From Dictyobacter vulcani (GTDB lineage: Bacteria; Chloroflexota; Ktedonobacteria; Ktedonobacterales; Ktedonobacteraceae), in the NCBI RefSeq assembly GCF_008974265.1, contig NZ_BKZW01000001.1, positions 2,170,001-2,234,000 of the forward strand: a DNA stretch of 64,000 nucleotides, in the 5' to 3' direction. The notes under the pieces are model-generated. The model did not search any database. It was not told where the DNA came from and worked only from the letters and a program-made list of their open reading frames with translations. Below, piece by piece: positions 51,753 to 60,319 of this stretch; positions within the stretch are counted from its first letter, which is position 1; the number at the start of each line of letters is the position of its first letter. The translations under genes and the position numbers were made by a program.

Positions 51753-52163
51753 ATGAAGGAGAAATTGAACGCGAACGCGCAGGCGGTCCTGGACATGGTG
51801 CGTGCAGCCAATAATCATCCGACGGCCTCCGAGGTGTATGACGCGGTAAAGGTGGTGCGCTCCCACATCGGACTGGCCAGTGTCTACCGTATATTACATA
51901 GTCTGGTTGAGCAAAAATATATCAAGGAGCTGAGACATAGTGACGATACCTGTCGCTATGATGGTCATATTTCACGACATGACCATGCAATCTGTACTGA
52001 GTGCGGGGCTCTATTAGATGTGCCAGTAGATATTCCGCTCACGCAGGAAATGCTTGAACAGGCGGCCCGGGCGACGGGCATCGAGTTGAGTTCACATGAG
52101 CTCAGGCTCTATGGTCGCTGTCCTGCCTGTAGCCAGAAGCAAAAACAATTACTACAAGTATAA
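51753..52163 (+). CDS. Fur-family metal-dependent regulator
   Basis: 136 aa. The N-terminal winged helix (HPTASEVYDAVKVVRSHIGLASVYRILHSLVEQ, about residues 27-60) is followed by the regulatory metal site HISRHDHAICTECGALLDV (about 77-95) and the structural zinc site with CTEC paired to CPAC (RLYGRCPAC). The fold is that of Fur/PerR/Zur. The Fur-box operator and the metal-transporter gene downstream favour iron (or manganese) sensing. Start at MKEKLN with AAAGGGG about ten bases upstream. Confidence 0.92.
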   Translation: MKEKLNANAQAVLDMVRAANNHPTASEVYDAVKVVRSHIGLASVYRILHSLVEQKYIKELRHSDDTCRYDGHISRHDHAICTECGALLDVPVDIPLTQEMLEQAARATGIELSSHELRLYGRCPACSQKQKQLLQV

Positions 52164-52272
52164 AAATAGAGACCTGAACTACTTTCTTATCTTCCATTTG
52201 AAGGCAGCGGAGTGATCTTTGCGAAGCTTGCCCTCTAGAAGAGATCATTCCGGTATACAAGGAGATTGTCGC

Positions 52273-52857
52273 ATGGTGCAAGAGAAAAATAATATGGATC
52301 GACCAGAGGTACAAATAGAGCAAGCCGAAAAAGTGACAGTGCGAGAAGAGGTTAGTGCGATTATCAGCGCCATCCGCAACAATGACGATACCTCCCATGA
52401 TTTTCTCCTCCGCGTCGTTCAGCCAGGCTTAGCTGGCCTCATGGATGGCTCGGTCTCAACACTCGCCCCCATCTTCGCCACAGCCTTTGCCACCCATAAT
52501 CCTTTCACGGCATTCCTGGTCGGCATGGCATCAGCGACCGGAGCAGGCATCAGCATGGCCTTCTCCGAAGGACTATCAGACGACGGCACCCTCACCGGCC
52601 GGGGAAGTCCTGTGGTTCGTGGTGGCATTACCGGCATCATGACATTCATTGGCGGAGCCCTGCATACCCTACCCTTCCTGGCAAGCAATATCCAATCCGC
52701 ACTGATACTGGCCTATGTCGTTGTAGCCGTTGAGCTCGTCGTCATCGCCGCCATTCGCCATCGTTACTTCAAAACCCAGTGGCTCAAATCCATGATCCAG
52801 GTTGTCGGAAGCGGAATCCTGGTTTTTATTGCAGCCATGATCTTTGGTAATGCCTGA
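52273..52857 (+). CDS. VIT1/CCC1-family iron/manganese transporter
   Basis: 194 aa. The hydrophilic N-terminus is followed by the family membrane core: FLLRVVQPGLAGLMDGSVSTLAPIFATAF (helix 1), FLVGMASATGAGISMAFSEGLSDDG (helix 2), and helices to FIAAMIFGNA. VIT/CCC1 proteins move Fe2+ or Mn2+ out of the cytoplasm or into compartments. It follows the Fur-family gene by about 110 bases on the same strand, so the pair is probably a metal-controlled detoxification unit. The ATG at 52273 follows AAGGAG; the longer frame to 52219 precedes the RBS. Confidence 0.85.
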   Translation: MVQEKNNMDRPEVQIEQAEKVTVREEVSAIISAIRNNDDTSHDFLLRVVQPGLAGLMDGSVSTLAPIFATAFATHNPFTAFLVGMASATGAGISMAFSEGLSDDGTLTGRGSPVVRGGITGIMTFIGGALHTLPFLASNIQSALILAYVVVAVELVVIAAIRHRYFKTQWLKSMIQVVGSGILVFIAAMIFGNA

Positions 52858-53034
52858 CCAGCACAACATGCAAGAAAGTGCCAGAATATGGTAGCATATA
52901 ATCAGGGATGTAGATGCATCCCTGTTTTTTATCGCGCATCCCAACGAAACCGCTTGTAGTACCAGTTACGTGTTACACATAACGCATGGCAAAGCCGCTA
53001 CGCAGAATTCCTGAACACCAAGGAGCATTCTTAT

Positions 53035-53538
53035 ATGGCACACGAACAACGCGCACTACCGGCCCTACCCTTTACGTTTCCTTCAATAGTTGGAGCGGCA
53101 GCGGGAGGAATAGCCACCATTCCGATGAGCCTCTTTATGCTGGCCGCGCACAAGTTTCTACCAGACTGGCAAAAAGACGCCTTACCACCCGAAAAAGTCA
53201 CTGGTGAAGTCGCAGAGCGAGCGAATATAGATCTGAACAAGCCAGCCTTACTCGGAACGACCCTGACCGCCCATCTCGGCTACGGTGCCAGCATGGGATC
53301 TCTCTATATTACCTTTGCCAGCAAGTTGAAGCTTCCCCCACTGCTCAAAGGCAGTCTTTTCGGCGTAGGGGTCTGGGCAGCAAGCTATATGGGATGGCTA
53401 CCAGCGGGAAAATTTTTGGCCGCTGGAACCAACGAAACGCAAGAACGTAATATGCTCATGATTATAGCCCATCTTATCTGGGGAGGAGTTACTGGCGTCG
53501 TGGCCGATCAGCTAGAGAAACAACTAGGTACAAAGTAA
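53035..53538 (+). CDS. Small membrane protein, YagU/DUF1440-like
   Basis: 167 aa with three or four hydrophobic segments: FPSIVGAAAGGIATIPMSLFML at the N-terminus, LTAHLGYGASMGSLYITFA in the middle, GSLFGVGVWAASYMGWLPAG and a C-terminal LMIIAHLIWGGVTGVVADQLE. The G-rich helices and the H(L/F)GYGA and AHLIWG motifs resemble the YagU (DUF1440) group of inner-membrane proteins. The biochemical role is unknown. AAGGAG lies eight bases before the ATG. The neighbour is the VIT1-like gene, 177 bases upstream. Confidence 0.75.
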   Translation: MAHEQRALPALPFTFPSIVGAAAGGIATIPMSLFMLAAHKFLPDWQKDALPPEKVTGEVAERANIDLNKPALLGTTLTAHLGYGASMGSLYITFASKLKLPPLLKGSLFGVGVWAASYMGWLPAGKFLAAGTNETQERNMLMIIAHLIWGGVTGVVADQLEKQLGTK

Positions 53539-53676
53539 GCAGACCTATTCCATCTTTTATCAATATCTGGAAATTTGCATACTATAAAACTCTTCAACAA
53601 TGTCAGACGTGCTATATGAGGAGAGAATTATTATAGGCGCAGACCGCCAATAATCAAAGGAAAGAGTGCTAGTGCT

Positions 53677-53784
53677 ATGCAGTTAAACGTGGCAAACAAC
53701 ACCCTCTATCTCAGTATCGAACTGCCTTACCTGATTATTATTATTGTCATCATCATTGTTCTCTCACTTCTGCGAAGAAGATGA
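53677..53784 (+). CDS. Possible 35-aa single-span membrane peptide
   Basis: The frame encodes MQLNVANNTLYL, then an Ile/Val-only span (LIIIIVIIIVLSLL) and a basic RRR end, the layout of a small type-III membrane peptide. GGAAAGAG lies about 12 bases upstream of the ATG, a weak RBS. Thirty bases after the stop there is a clear Rho-independent terminator, which supports a short transcription unit here. No family recognised. Confidence 0.45.
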   Translation: MQLNVANNTLYLSIELPYLIIIIVIIIVLSLLRRR

Positions 53785-53813
53785 GAAAGGGCATATGAGC
53801 AAAAATCACATCG

Positions 53814-53869
53814 TATAGCGCCGAGAAAAGAACTGTCGATGGACAATTCTTTCTAGCGCTATATTTTTT
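53814..53869 (+). terminator. Rho-independent terminator after the 35-aa gene
   Basis: TATAGCGC ... GCGCTATA outer stem with inner AAAGAA/TTCTTT and TGTC/GACA pairs, followed by TTTTTT. Confidence 0.8.
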
Positions 53870-53992
53870 GCTGTCCTGCGTTGCTCAGATTGACCTCAAC
53901 AGTGCAATAAAATACAATACGAAACAGACATGAATGCTACAGACAACAGGCACATCAGTCTGATTGCCTGTGTTTAACTATAAGGAGGACCA

Positions 53993-54862
53993 ATGCGTAT
54001 TCGTAAAGCAGTGCTACCAGTGGCAGGTTTAGGGACACGTGTACTCCCAGCGACCAAGGTAGTGCCTAAAGAGCTACTGCCGATTGTCGATAAGCCGACA
54101 CTGCAATATATCGTAGAAGAAGCCGTAGAAGCTGGAATTGAAGAGATTATTTTCGTCACCAACCGCAACAAACGCGCCATCGAAGATCACTTCGACACCT
54201 TTCCCGAACTGGAACAGACCCTGGAGCGTAAAGGCAAAAAGAAGGAGCTGGAAGCGGTCCGTCACGTCCAGGAAATGGCAAAATATGTCTCAATCCGCCA
54301 GGCTGAACCGCTGGGACTCGGCCACGCCGTACTCTGCGCCCGCGAAGTGATTGGAGATGAGCCCTTTGTTGTGATGCTGGGAGACGAGATTTTTGCTCCC
54401 GAAACGCCCTGCCTCTCAAAACTAATCGAGATCTATGATCAATATCAGACATCCGTGCTCTCACTCTTCTCAACTCCACGCGAGCTCATTTCATCCTATG
54501 GAATTGCCTCGGTAAAGGAGAAAGAGCCTTATATCTATCAAGTCAACGACCTGGTAGAGAAACCAGCCCCTGAAGATGCGCCCTCTGATTTCGCGGTTGC
54601 GGGCCGCTATCTGGTCACACCGGATATCTTCCCCATCCTTGAAAAAACCAGACCGGGTCGCGGTGGTGAGATCCAATTCACCGATGCCCTGCTGGAACAG
54701 GCCCGTGCAGGCAAGTGCCATGGACTTCATTTCACAGGTCTGCGCTACGACATGGGTACCCCCCTTGGATTGCTGACCACCTCGATCGCCTGGGCATTGC
54801 GTAATCCAGATATCGCCCCTGCATTACGTGATTATATGCAACAGGCATTACAAGAAAAATAA
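53993..54862 (+). CDS. galU: UTP-glucose-1-phosphate uridylyltransferase
   Basis: 289 aa, the normal length. Makes UDP-glucose from UTP and glucose-1-phosphate in the cytoplasm. The nucleotide-binding loop AVLPVAGLGTRVLPATKVVPKELLPIVDKP (residues about 5-34), EAGIEEIIFVTNRNKRAIEDHF, VMLGDEIF, LVEKPAPEDAPSDFAVAGRYLV and GEIQFTDAL are all present. AAGGAGG precedes the ATG. It feeds wall and surface polysaccharide synthesis. Confidence 0.96.
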   Translation: MRIRKAVLPVAGLGTRVLPATKVVPKELLPIVDKPTLQYIVEEAVEAGIEEIIFVTNRNKRAIEDHFDTFPELEQTLERKGKKKELEAVRHVQEMAKYVSIRQAEPLGLGHAVLCAREVIGDEPFVVMLGDEIFAPETPCLSKLIEIYDQYQTSVLSLFSTPRELISSYGIASVKEKEPYIYQVNDLVEKPAPEDAPSDFAVAGRYLVTPDIFPILEKTRPGRGGEIQFTDALLEQARAGKCHGLHFTGLRYDMGTPLGLLTTSIAWALRNPDIAPALRDYMQQALQEK

Positions 54863-54872
54863 ATACCAATAT

Positions 54873-54975
54873 GCAGGTGGCCTTGTCCTCGATTATTGTT
54901 ACGATAATCAAGGCCAGGGCCACCTGCGGAGATAATCGACCTCAAGGGCACAGCGGAGATAATCGACCTCAAGGG
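54873..54975. repeat. Post-galU hairpin and 27-bp tandem repeat
   Basis: GCAGGTGGCC (54873) pairs with GGCCACCTGC further on, enclosing GATTAT/ATAATC; probable galU terminator region. Then a 23-bp unit beginning GCGGAGATAATCGACC occurs twice with a 27-bp period (54926-54948 and 54953-54975). Confidence 0.6.
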
Positions 54976-55009
54976 TCGAACCTACGTCTCGCGTATATTT
55001 ATGCGTTTT

Positions 55010-56214
55010 CTATTTTTCATGATCGAAAAATGAGAGGGCTGAACGCACCAGCACTTCGACGCCGATGGGCAGAGCATCCTCATCAATATTAAAGCGAGGA
55101 TGATGATGGGGATAGCGCGCTCCTTTTTCCTGATTCTGTGCACCCACAATAAAGTAGCAGCCAGGCACGGCATTTAAGAAATAGGCCATATCATCCGCTC
55201 CGGTGGTAGGAATCTCATCACCAGTATCAACCGCGGACTCACCAACACTGGCAACGGCAGCCGCATGCACCAGTTCAGTCATAGTCTCATCATTCACGCA
55301 AGGTGGACAGCCACCATACACCTCAACATCACAGGAACCGCCCAATGCCACCGCAACCCCATTAGCAACTTCCTGGATGCGCCGGGTCAGATACGCACGA
55401 TGCTCGGTCGAAAAGCCCGCATGGTGCCACCCAGTTCCGCCGTCTCGGGAATAATATTAAAGGCTGTACCGGCATTGATGGTGCCGATCGTGACCACAGC
55501 AGGACTAAAAGGAGAGGTCTCGCGACTGATCAAGGTTTGCAGGGCCGTGATGACATGGGCAGCAATCACAATCGGATCCACCGCACCATGAGGCATAGCC
55601 CCATGTCCGCCACTGCCATGGACCGTCAGCTTTAATTTGTCAGCACTGGCAAAAACCGTACCGGCACGCACACCGACGCGACCAATAGGATAATTGCTGA
55701 TCAAATGCAGTCCGATCACACCATCCACATCATTCATCACGCCAGCCTCAACCATAGGCTCTGCACCCCCGACCACCTCTTCCGCAGGTTGAAAAATAAA
55801 CTTGATATTACCTCGCAACTCGGAGCGCTTTTTACTCAAAATATCCGCAACCGTCAGACCAATGGACGTATGACCATCATGACCGCAGGCATGCATCTTC
55901 CCATCGACCTGAGAACGATACTCAACCGTCGTCAACTCATGAATCGGCAAAGCATCCATATCGGCACGAATAGCCAGCGTCTTCGCATCCGAGCCAGCCT
56001 GCTCGCCGCGTAGCAGACCCACCACACCGGTTTTCGCAATACCCGTCTGCACCTCAAAACCCAGAGCACGCAAGCGCTGCTCAACAATACCAGAGGTACG
56101 CACCTCCTCAAACGCCATCTCTGGATGCTCATGCAGATCGCGACGCATCGCCACCAGATCAGGTACACGCTCATCAATCTCGCTCTTCAAACTATCGGGT
56201 TGAAATACTTGCAT
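55010..56214 (-). pseudogene. M20-family amidohydrolase (HipO-like), broken by one frameshift
   Basis: Zinc-dependent N-acyl-amino-acid/aminoacylase type peptidase. The first part (residues 1-270) has DLHEHPEMAFEE, RADMDALPIHE, metal motif HACGHDGHTSIGLT, FQPAEEVVGGAEPMVEAGVM and GGHGAMPHGAVDPI, and runs into a stop after GGTMRAF. The last part (STEHRAYLTRRIQEV ... GADDMAYFLNAVPGCYFIVGA, HHPRFNIDEDALPIG) is in another frame. One T missing from the TTTT run near 55424 explains it. Restored length about 401 aa, normal for the family. Either a recent mutation or a base-calling error. Confidence 0.85.
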
Positions 56215-56470
56215 GCAAACCTTCTTTCACTCACAGGATAGAATCGTCTGAGATCCTGGCACATTCAAAGCAAGAAGCGGATAGATTGCCAGGATTTTTT
56301 GTACTATTATCGTAACATATGAATTGAGATGTTTCCCAGCATTCATACCACAAGCCGCAATTCCCGCACTTGCCCGGAGAAGCTATGAATATTTCACATG
56401 ATGAGCAACGCCGGGTTGCCGTAGAAGCATCTGTGTCGTCAGTCTTGGAGATAATGACGGGGAAACCCGA

Positions 56471-56577
56471 TTATATGGGGAAATAGCCAATCTGCCAGGA
56501 GATAAAAAGAAAGCCAGGGCCAGTGCTACCAATCCAGTAGTTGCCCTGATCATCCCCGGTCACCGCGTCGTAAGAGG
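56471..56577 (-). pseudogene. C-terminal remnant of a CHAP-type secreted protein
   Basis: About 35 codons on the minus strand read SSYDAVTGDDQGNYWIG, then STGPGFLFIS and a short tail to a stop. GPG(F/V)xFIS matches the extreme C-termini of the CHAP proteins at 57941 and 58934. Upstream the frame is lost in an inverted repeat (GAGGAGACGG/CCGTCTCCTC, about 56573-56632). The rest of 56215-56696 shows no gene. Confidence 0.45.
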
Positions 56578-56696
56578 AGACGGAGATACAGGAAGATACC
56601 GCTGGGGGTATCGAGCGCAAACGCCGTCTCCTCACGCAGGAGAAAACCGATTCCTAGACCAATATCATTCAGTATTGATATATAGTGATAGCGAAA

Positions 56697-57413
56697 TCAG
56701 CGAGGGTGGAAAGTCTTCCCATCATTAACGAAGAGGAAATCCCGGTCACCGACATGGACAATCAAATTGATTTTCCCTTGCTGGTTAACAACACTCCCGG
56801 TGACGGGAATGAGGTCCTGGCCAGAACCATCTAGAATAGGGCCATTAAAGATACGCATTTTTGAAGTATCGCCGCCCGGAATTTCATAAACTTGAATATG
56901 TCCGTGAAGATTAATAAAGACAAAGTGGGTGCGATGCTCAGTACTATCATTATGCCCAACCACAGCATCGAGATGAGCGGTACGAGGATAACCATAGGCC
57001 ATATCTTGTTGGAAGCCCTGCCACCATGAAATCAGTGAAGTCAAGCCGATCAGAAGAGCCATCGCCACAATCATCCCAAAGATCAACGTAGGATAAAAGC
57101 GTTTTTTAGCCGGACGCCGTTTAGGGGCCGGGGCATTGCGAGGCACATCTACCGTTCTGGACGGTCGAACTGCACTGGAAGCAGCGCCACCTGGTTGCCG
57201 AGTGGGATACACAGACTGAGTCTTTGTCGTATTTCCACTTGAGCGACGACGTTGAATAGAACTGGTATTCTGGTTTTGATAAACCAGAGGATCATCCATA
57301 GTCTCATATGGCTTATAGCGACGAGTGCTACTCGGCATACGAGTCACATAAAGATCATCACGATCCTCAACATCGTAATAGGCGGGCTGCCGGCGGGTAT
57401 AAGTCGTTCCCAT
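56697..57413 (-). CDS. Single-pass membrane protein with extracytoplasmic beta domain
   Basis: 238 aa. A disordered, Arg/Tyr/Ser/Pro-rich N-terminal tail (about 110 residues) is followed by a very basic stretch (KRRPAKKRFYP) and one membrane helix (about 113-134). The outside domain of about 100 residues is beta-rich (THFVFINLHGHIQVYEIPGG ... LIPVTGSVVNQQGKINLIVHVGDRDFLFVNDG). No family recognised. The charge pattern places the tail inside. ATG preceded by AGGAGGAAT. Confidence 0.72.
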   Translation of the reverse strand: MGTTYTRRQPAYYDVEDRDDLYVTRMPSSTRRYKPYETMDDPLVYQNQNTSSIQRRRSSGNTTKTQSVYPTRQPGGAASSAVRPSRTVDVPRNAPAPKRRPAKKRFYPTLIFGMIVAMALLIGLTSLISWWQGFQQDMAYGYPRTAHLDAVVGHNDSTEHRTHFVFINLHGHIQVYEIPGGDTSKMRIFNGPILDGSGQDLIPVTGSVVNQQGKINLIVHVGDRDFLFVNDGKTFHPR

Positions 57414-57940
57414 TACGATTCCTCCTTCTAGATAGATTTTTTAGAACAAACGTTCTCATTGATAAGTAGTATAACAGAATAGATGTACTCGTCAAGCGTT
57501 GGGATTTGGCTACTCTTGATGAATCAGGTAGAGCAGATATATAAGGTAGATATCATATATGAACCCAGATGAGGACTATCCTGCCTGCCTTGAGCAGGAC
57601 TTAATAATAGTCTAAATGTATAAAAGAAGCAAATATATCACCAATAAGTCCACTCTCTCTACTGATTACAGATAGTACAAAAGGAAATGAAACTCATAGT
57701 GAACTAAAAATGAAGAGGAAAGAATGAAAGAGGGAGATGCCCCGTGATGGATCCACTATCTTTATTATCCTCGCAAAGCCGTTTTCCCTACTAGAAGAGA
57801 AACAAGGAGCATCTCTGCTTTTAGTTTAGCACGCCCTAGAAATCAACAAAGTAAATATAGATTTTTTCTACAAAATCGCGCTGACGAATCATGAAGTCAA
57901 GAGATAGATACACAGATGCATATCCATCTCTTAAAAAGGA
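57414..57940. other. Intergenic gap of about 530 bases
   Basis: A+T-rich. A long-range GAGATGC (57740)/GCATCTC (57810) inverted pair is the only structure I see; no gene-like frame with RBS was found. Confidence 0.5.
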
Positions 57941-58678
57941 TTAAGCAGAGATAAAGGAGACGCCAGGGCCCGGTCTGAACTCAACATTCGTGATCCGTGA
58001 ATAATCAGGACCCCAGTTCAGATTACTGGCAATCACATGGCCATTACCCTTCACGCTCTCAACCACCGCCACATGGCCAAAGGCAGAGGCACCTTGCACG
58101 CCTGGCTGTAAGCTGATAATAGCGCCAACGGAAGGAGTCGCAGAAACGCGCCAACGGAAATCCCGAGCGCGAGCCGTCCACTGATAAGCATTCGCATTTG
58201 TGGTCCAGGGAACAAAGATACCATGTAGCTGGTAATAGCGCTGGCTAGCCCACCAGGTACACACACCAGCAGGAAAAGGATTGCCTTTACCATGAATGGC
58301 CCCCACAACAACAGGATGATTGCCTGTGGGACCCCCTTTAGCGACCGTGGTATTGCCATGACCCTGTATACAAATATGCTGATTTACAAAAATCCGATTG
58401 GGGTCAGACAAATGATTATAGGAAGTCAGTTTCTGCCATGTTGTTTTATGACCAGCGGCGATAGATCCCAGTGTATCACCACCACGTACCACATATGTCT
58501 GATCATTCTTTGCGCAAGAGGCCTGAGCCAGAGCACCAAATACTGCGGGTGCAAACGCGCTACTCAGCCAGACCACGCCTAAAACAGCTAACACAATCAC
58601 ATGACCAACAGCAATACTCAACTTACGATGTTGATTCACATACAACCAGATCCGTCGACTCTTTTCAGTAAACAACAA
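57941..58678 (-). CDS. LysM-CHAP secreted peptidoglycan hydrolase
   Basis: 245 aa. Signal anchor (about residues 25-45), one LysM domain (TYVVRGGDTLGSIAAGHKTTWQKLTSYNHL ... NQHICIQG, about 65-110) and a CHAP domain (about 130-245) with Cys in AGVCTWWASQRYY and His in FGHVAVVESV. It cleaves or remodels peptidoglycan at the cell surface. The TTG start at 58678 is supported by GAGGAG eight bases upstream; a frame opening to 58702 lies before that RBS. Shares its final motif (GPGVSFISA) with the next gene. Confidence 0.85.
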   Translation of the reverse strand: MLFTEKSRRIWLYVNQHRKLSIAVGHVIVLAVLGVVWLSSAFAPAVFGALAQASCAKNDQTYVVRGGDTLGSIAAGHKTTWQKLTSYNHLSDPNRIFVNQHICIQGHGNTTVAKGGPTGNHPVVVGAIHGKGNPFPAGVCTWWASQRYYQLHGIFVPWTTNANAYQWTARARDFRWRVSATPSVGAIISLQPGVQGASAFGHVAVVESVKGNGHVIASNLNWGPDYSRITNVEFRPGPGVSFISA

Positions 58679-58890
58679 GTGAACATCTCCTCTAATCGAC
58701 AAAACAACACAGGTGTAGATACCTGCTCCCTTAAATAAATGCGTATCGATATATATAGTACCGCATCTTCAGCCAGTCATCATGAAATACAGTGAAACAT
58801 AGGAAAAAAGGAGGATACAGGGTGAAGATTTGTCAGTTCTCTTTTATGAGAATTTAATACGGGAAAGAAATGACCGCAAAAAAGCACAAA

Positions 58891-58922
58891 AAAAAGAGGC
58901 CAGACGTTATCTGGCCTCTTTT
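58891..58922. terminator. Bidirectional-type terminator after the CHAP gene
   Basis: GAGGCCAGA/TCTGGCCTC stem with a five-base loop and A/T runs on both sides; on the minus strand it gives the T run that ends the gene at 58934. Confidence 0.85.
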
Positions 58923-58933
58923 AGGAGAAATGT

Positions 58934-59542
58934 CTAGTTGTAACTAATGAAGTATGTACCGGTGCCAGGACCAACACGGAACTGAGAGTAAGAAACAACA
59001 CCCAGACCACCCCAGTTCATTTGGCTGACCAGAACCAGACCAGGGCCCAGAATTCGCTCAACAACCGTTACGTGACCGACAGCACCCGCACCCTGTGTCC
59101 ATGGGCTGATCTGCATAATAGCGCCAACGCGAGGAGTAGTAGAAACTTTCCAACCAAACTGATAAGCGCGAGCGGTCCACTGATAGGCATTCGAGTAAAT
59201 TGTCCAGGGAACATAAATACCATGCAACTGATGATAGCGCATATTAGCCCAATAGGTACACTGGCCCCAGGGGAAAAAGTTTCCCGCACCTCGAATTGCC
59301 AGCGCCTGAGTCTGCATAGCCATCGGAGCAGTTTGAACATTACTTACAGTATTGACATTCGCTTTAGCCGTAGCCTGGGTAGCGGTATTGACGTGTGACT
59401 TAGCCTCAGTCTGAGCAGTAGTACCAACAATACCACCAAGCAACATCAGAGCAAGAGCAGCAATAATGACAACCTGTCCAGCGACTGTGCGGACGACTCG
59501 ATGTTGGGATACAAACTGCGAGATGCTATTTGTTTTCGGCAT
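58934..59542 (-). CDS. Secreted CHAP-domain protein
   Basis: 202 aa. Signal peptide (about residues 18-45), an Ala/Thr/Asn-rich linker and a CHAP domain (about 85-202) with Cys in PWGQCTYWANMRYHQ and His in AVGHVTVVERIL. The C-terminus is GPGTGTYFISYN. No LysM domain, unlike the genes at 57941 and 19432. Likely peptidoglycan amidase or endopeptidase. AAAGGAG about 12 bases before the ATG. Three 25-bp direct repeats lie just upstream (59581-59655). Confidence 0.85.
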   Translation of the reverse strand: MPKTNSISQFVSQHRVVRTVAGQVVIIAALALMLLGGIVGTTAQTEAKSHVNTATQATAKANVNTVSNVQTAPMAMQTQALAIRGAGNFFPWGQCTYWANMRYHQLHGIYVPWTIYSNAYQWTARAYQFGWKVSTTPRVGAIMQISPWTQGAGAVGHVTVVERILGPGLVLVSQMNWGGLGVVSYSQFRVGPGTGTYFISYN

Positions 59543-59580
59543 AGATAGTGAATCTCCTTTTAGATAAGTGTAATCTTAAA

Positions 59581-59655
59581 TCACCATACATATATGTAGT
59601 ATTAATCACCATACATGTGCGTAAATTTAATCACTATACGTGTGTACAATTTCAA
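59581..59655. repeat. Three tandem 25-bp repeats upstream of the CHAP gene
   Basis: Units start TCAC(C/T)ATAC at 59581, 59606 and 59631 with an exact 25-base period, each continuing CATATATG/CATGTGCG/CGTGTGTA and ending in AA; a partial fourth starts at 59656. They lie 39 bases upstream of the CHAP start. Placement suggests regulator binding sites. The remaining gap to 59991 has nothing clear. Confidence 0.6.
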
Positions 59656-59991
59656 TTACCAATATGGTTATTTGGAATGTACCGACTTGATGTATTTATA
59701 TTAGCGCATACTCAGATGAAACACCATGAAACACTATGAAACTTAGTACCAATTAGCTATTAAAAATACGACAAGCAGTCGACATAGCCTCAAAATGGTC
59801 ATATTGATTGCACTCACAGTGTATACATATAGAGTAATTAAAGTAATTCACAGTAAATAACCCGTGTGGAAATAAAAATCACAACGGGAGAATACATAGA
59901 GGGTCATCAACGCAAGAAAAAAAGGTCAACCAAAAAGAACCCCCAGTACCATCAAATTTCCGCGCAACAGAAAAAAGGCCCCCAAAAGGGG

Positions 59992-60020
59992 TTGACGGGA
60001 ATTCGAGAACATGCTATATT
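59992..60020 (+). promoter_or_regulatory. Promoter of tRNA-Phe
   Basis: TTGACG, 17 bases, TATATT, eight bases before the tRNA 5' end. Confidence 0.8.
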
Positions 60021-60028
60021 ATTGCCAC

Positions 60029-60101
60029 GCCAAGATAGCTCAGTCGGTAGAGCATAGCACTGAAAATGCTAGTGTCGTCGGTTCGATTCCGTCTCTTGGC
60101 A
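60029..60101 (+). tRNA. tRNA-Phe(GAA)
   Basis: 73-nt cloverleaf: acceptor GCCAAGA/TCTTGGC, D arm GCTC/GAGC, anticodon stem TAGCA/TGCTA with loop CTGAAAA (anticodon GAA), T arm GTCGG/CCGTC with one mismatch, discriminator A. CCA is not encoded. It has its own promoter and terminator. Confidence 0.93.
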
Positions 60102-60115
60102 TCTGTGAAACATAA

Positions 60116-60165
60116 AGAAGCGCGTCAATCGGCTCTAATAGCTGATCGACGCGCTTCTCTTTTTG
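60116..60165 (+). terminator. Terminator of tRNA-Phe
   Basis: GAAGCGCGTC/GACGCGCTTC outer stem with further pairing inside (CGGCT/AGCTG), then TCTTTTT. Confidence 0.88.
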
Positions 60166-60319
60166 GCAAAAAATGGCATTTGATACCAAAACTGACGCCA
60201 AAACAACCAATAATCCACACTTGCTCACAAGGAAGAATATCTCTGAGAAAGAAATATTCTTCCTTTTTCCTGGCTGCGAATAGGAAACAGAGTGATCAAA
60301 CAGTGTACAGGAAGCGGGA

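Noticed and set aside
59581..59655. Plasmid-type iterons and replication origin
   Set aside because: Only three units, no replication gene or DnaA boxes nearby; promoter-proximal position fits regulation better.
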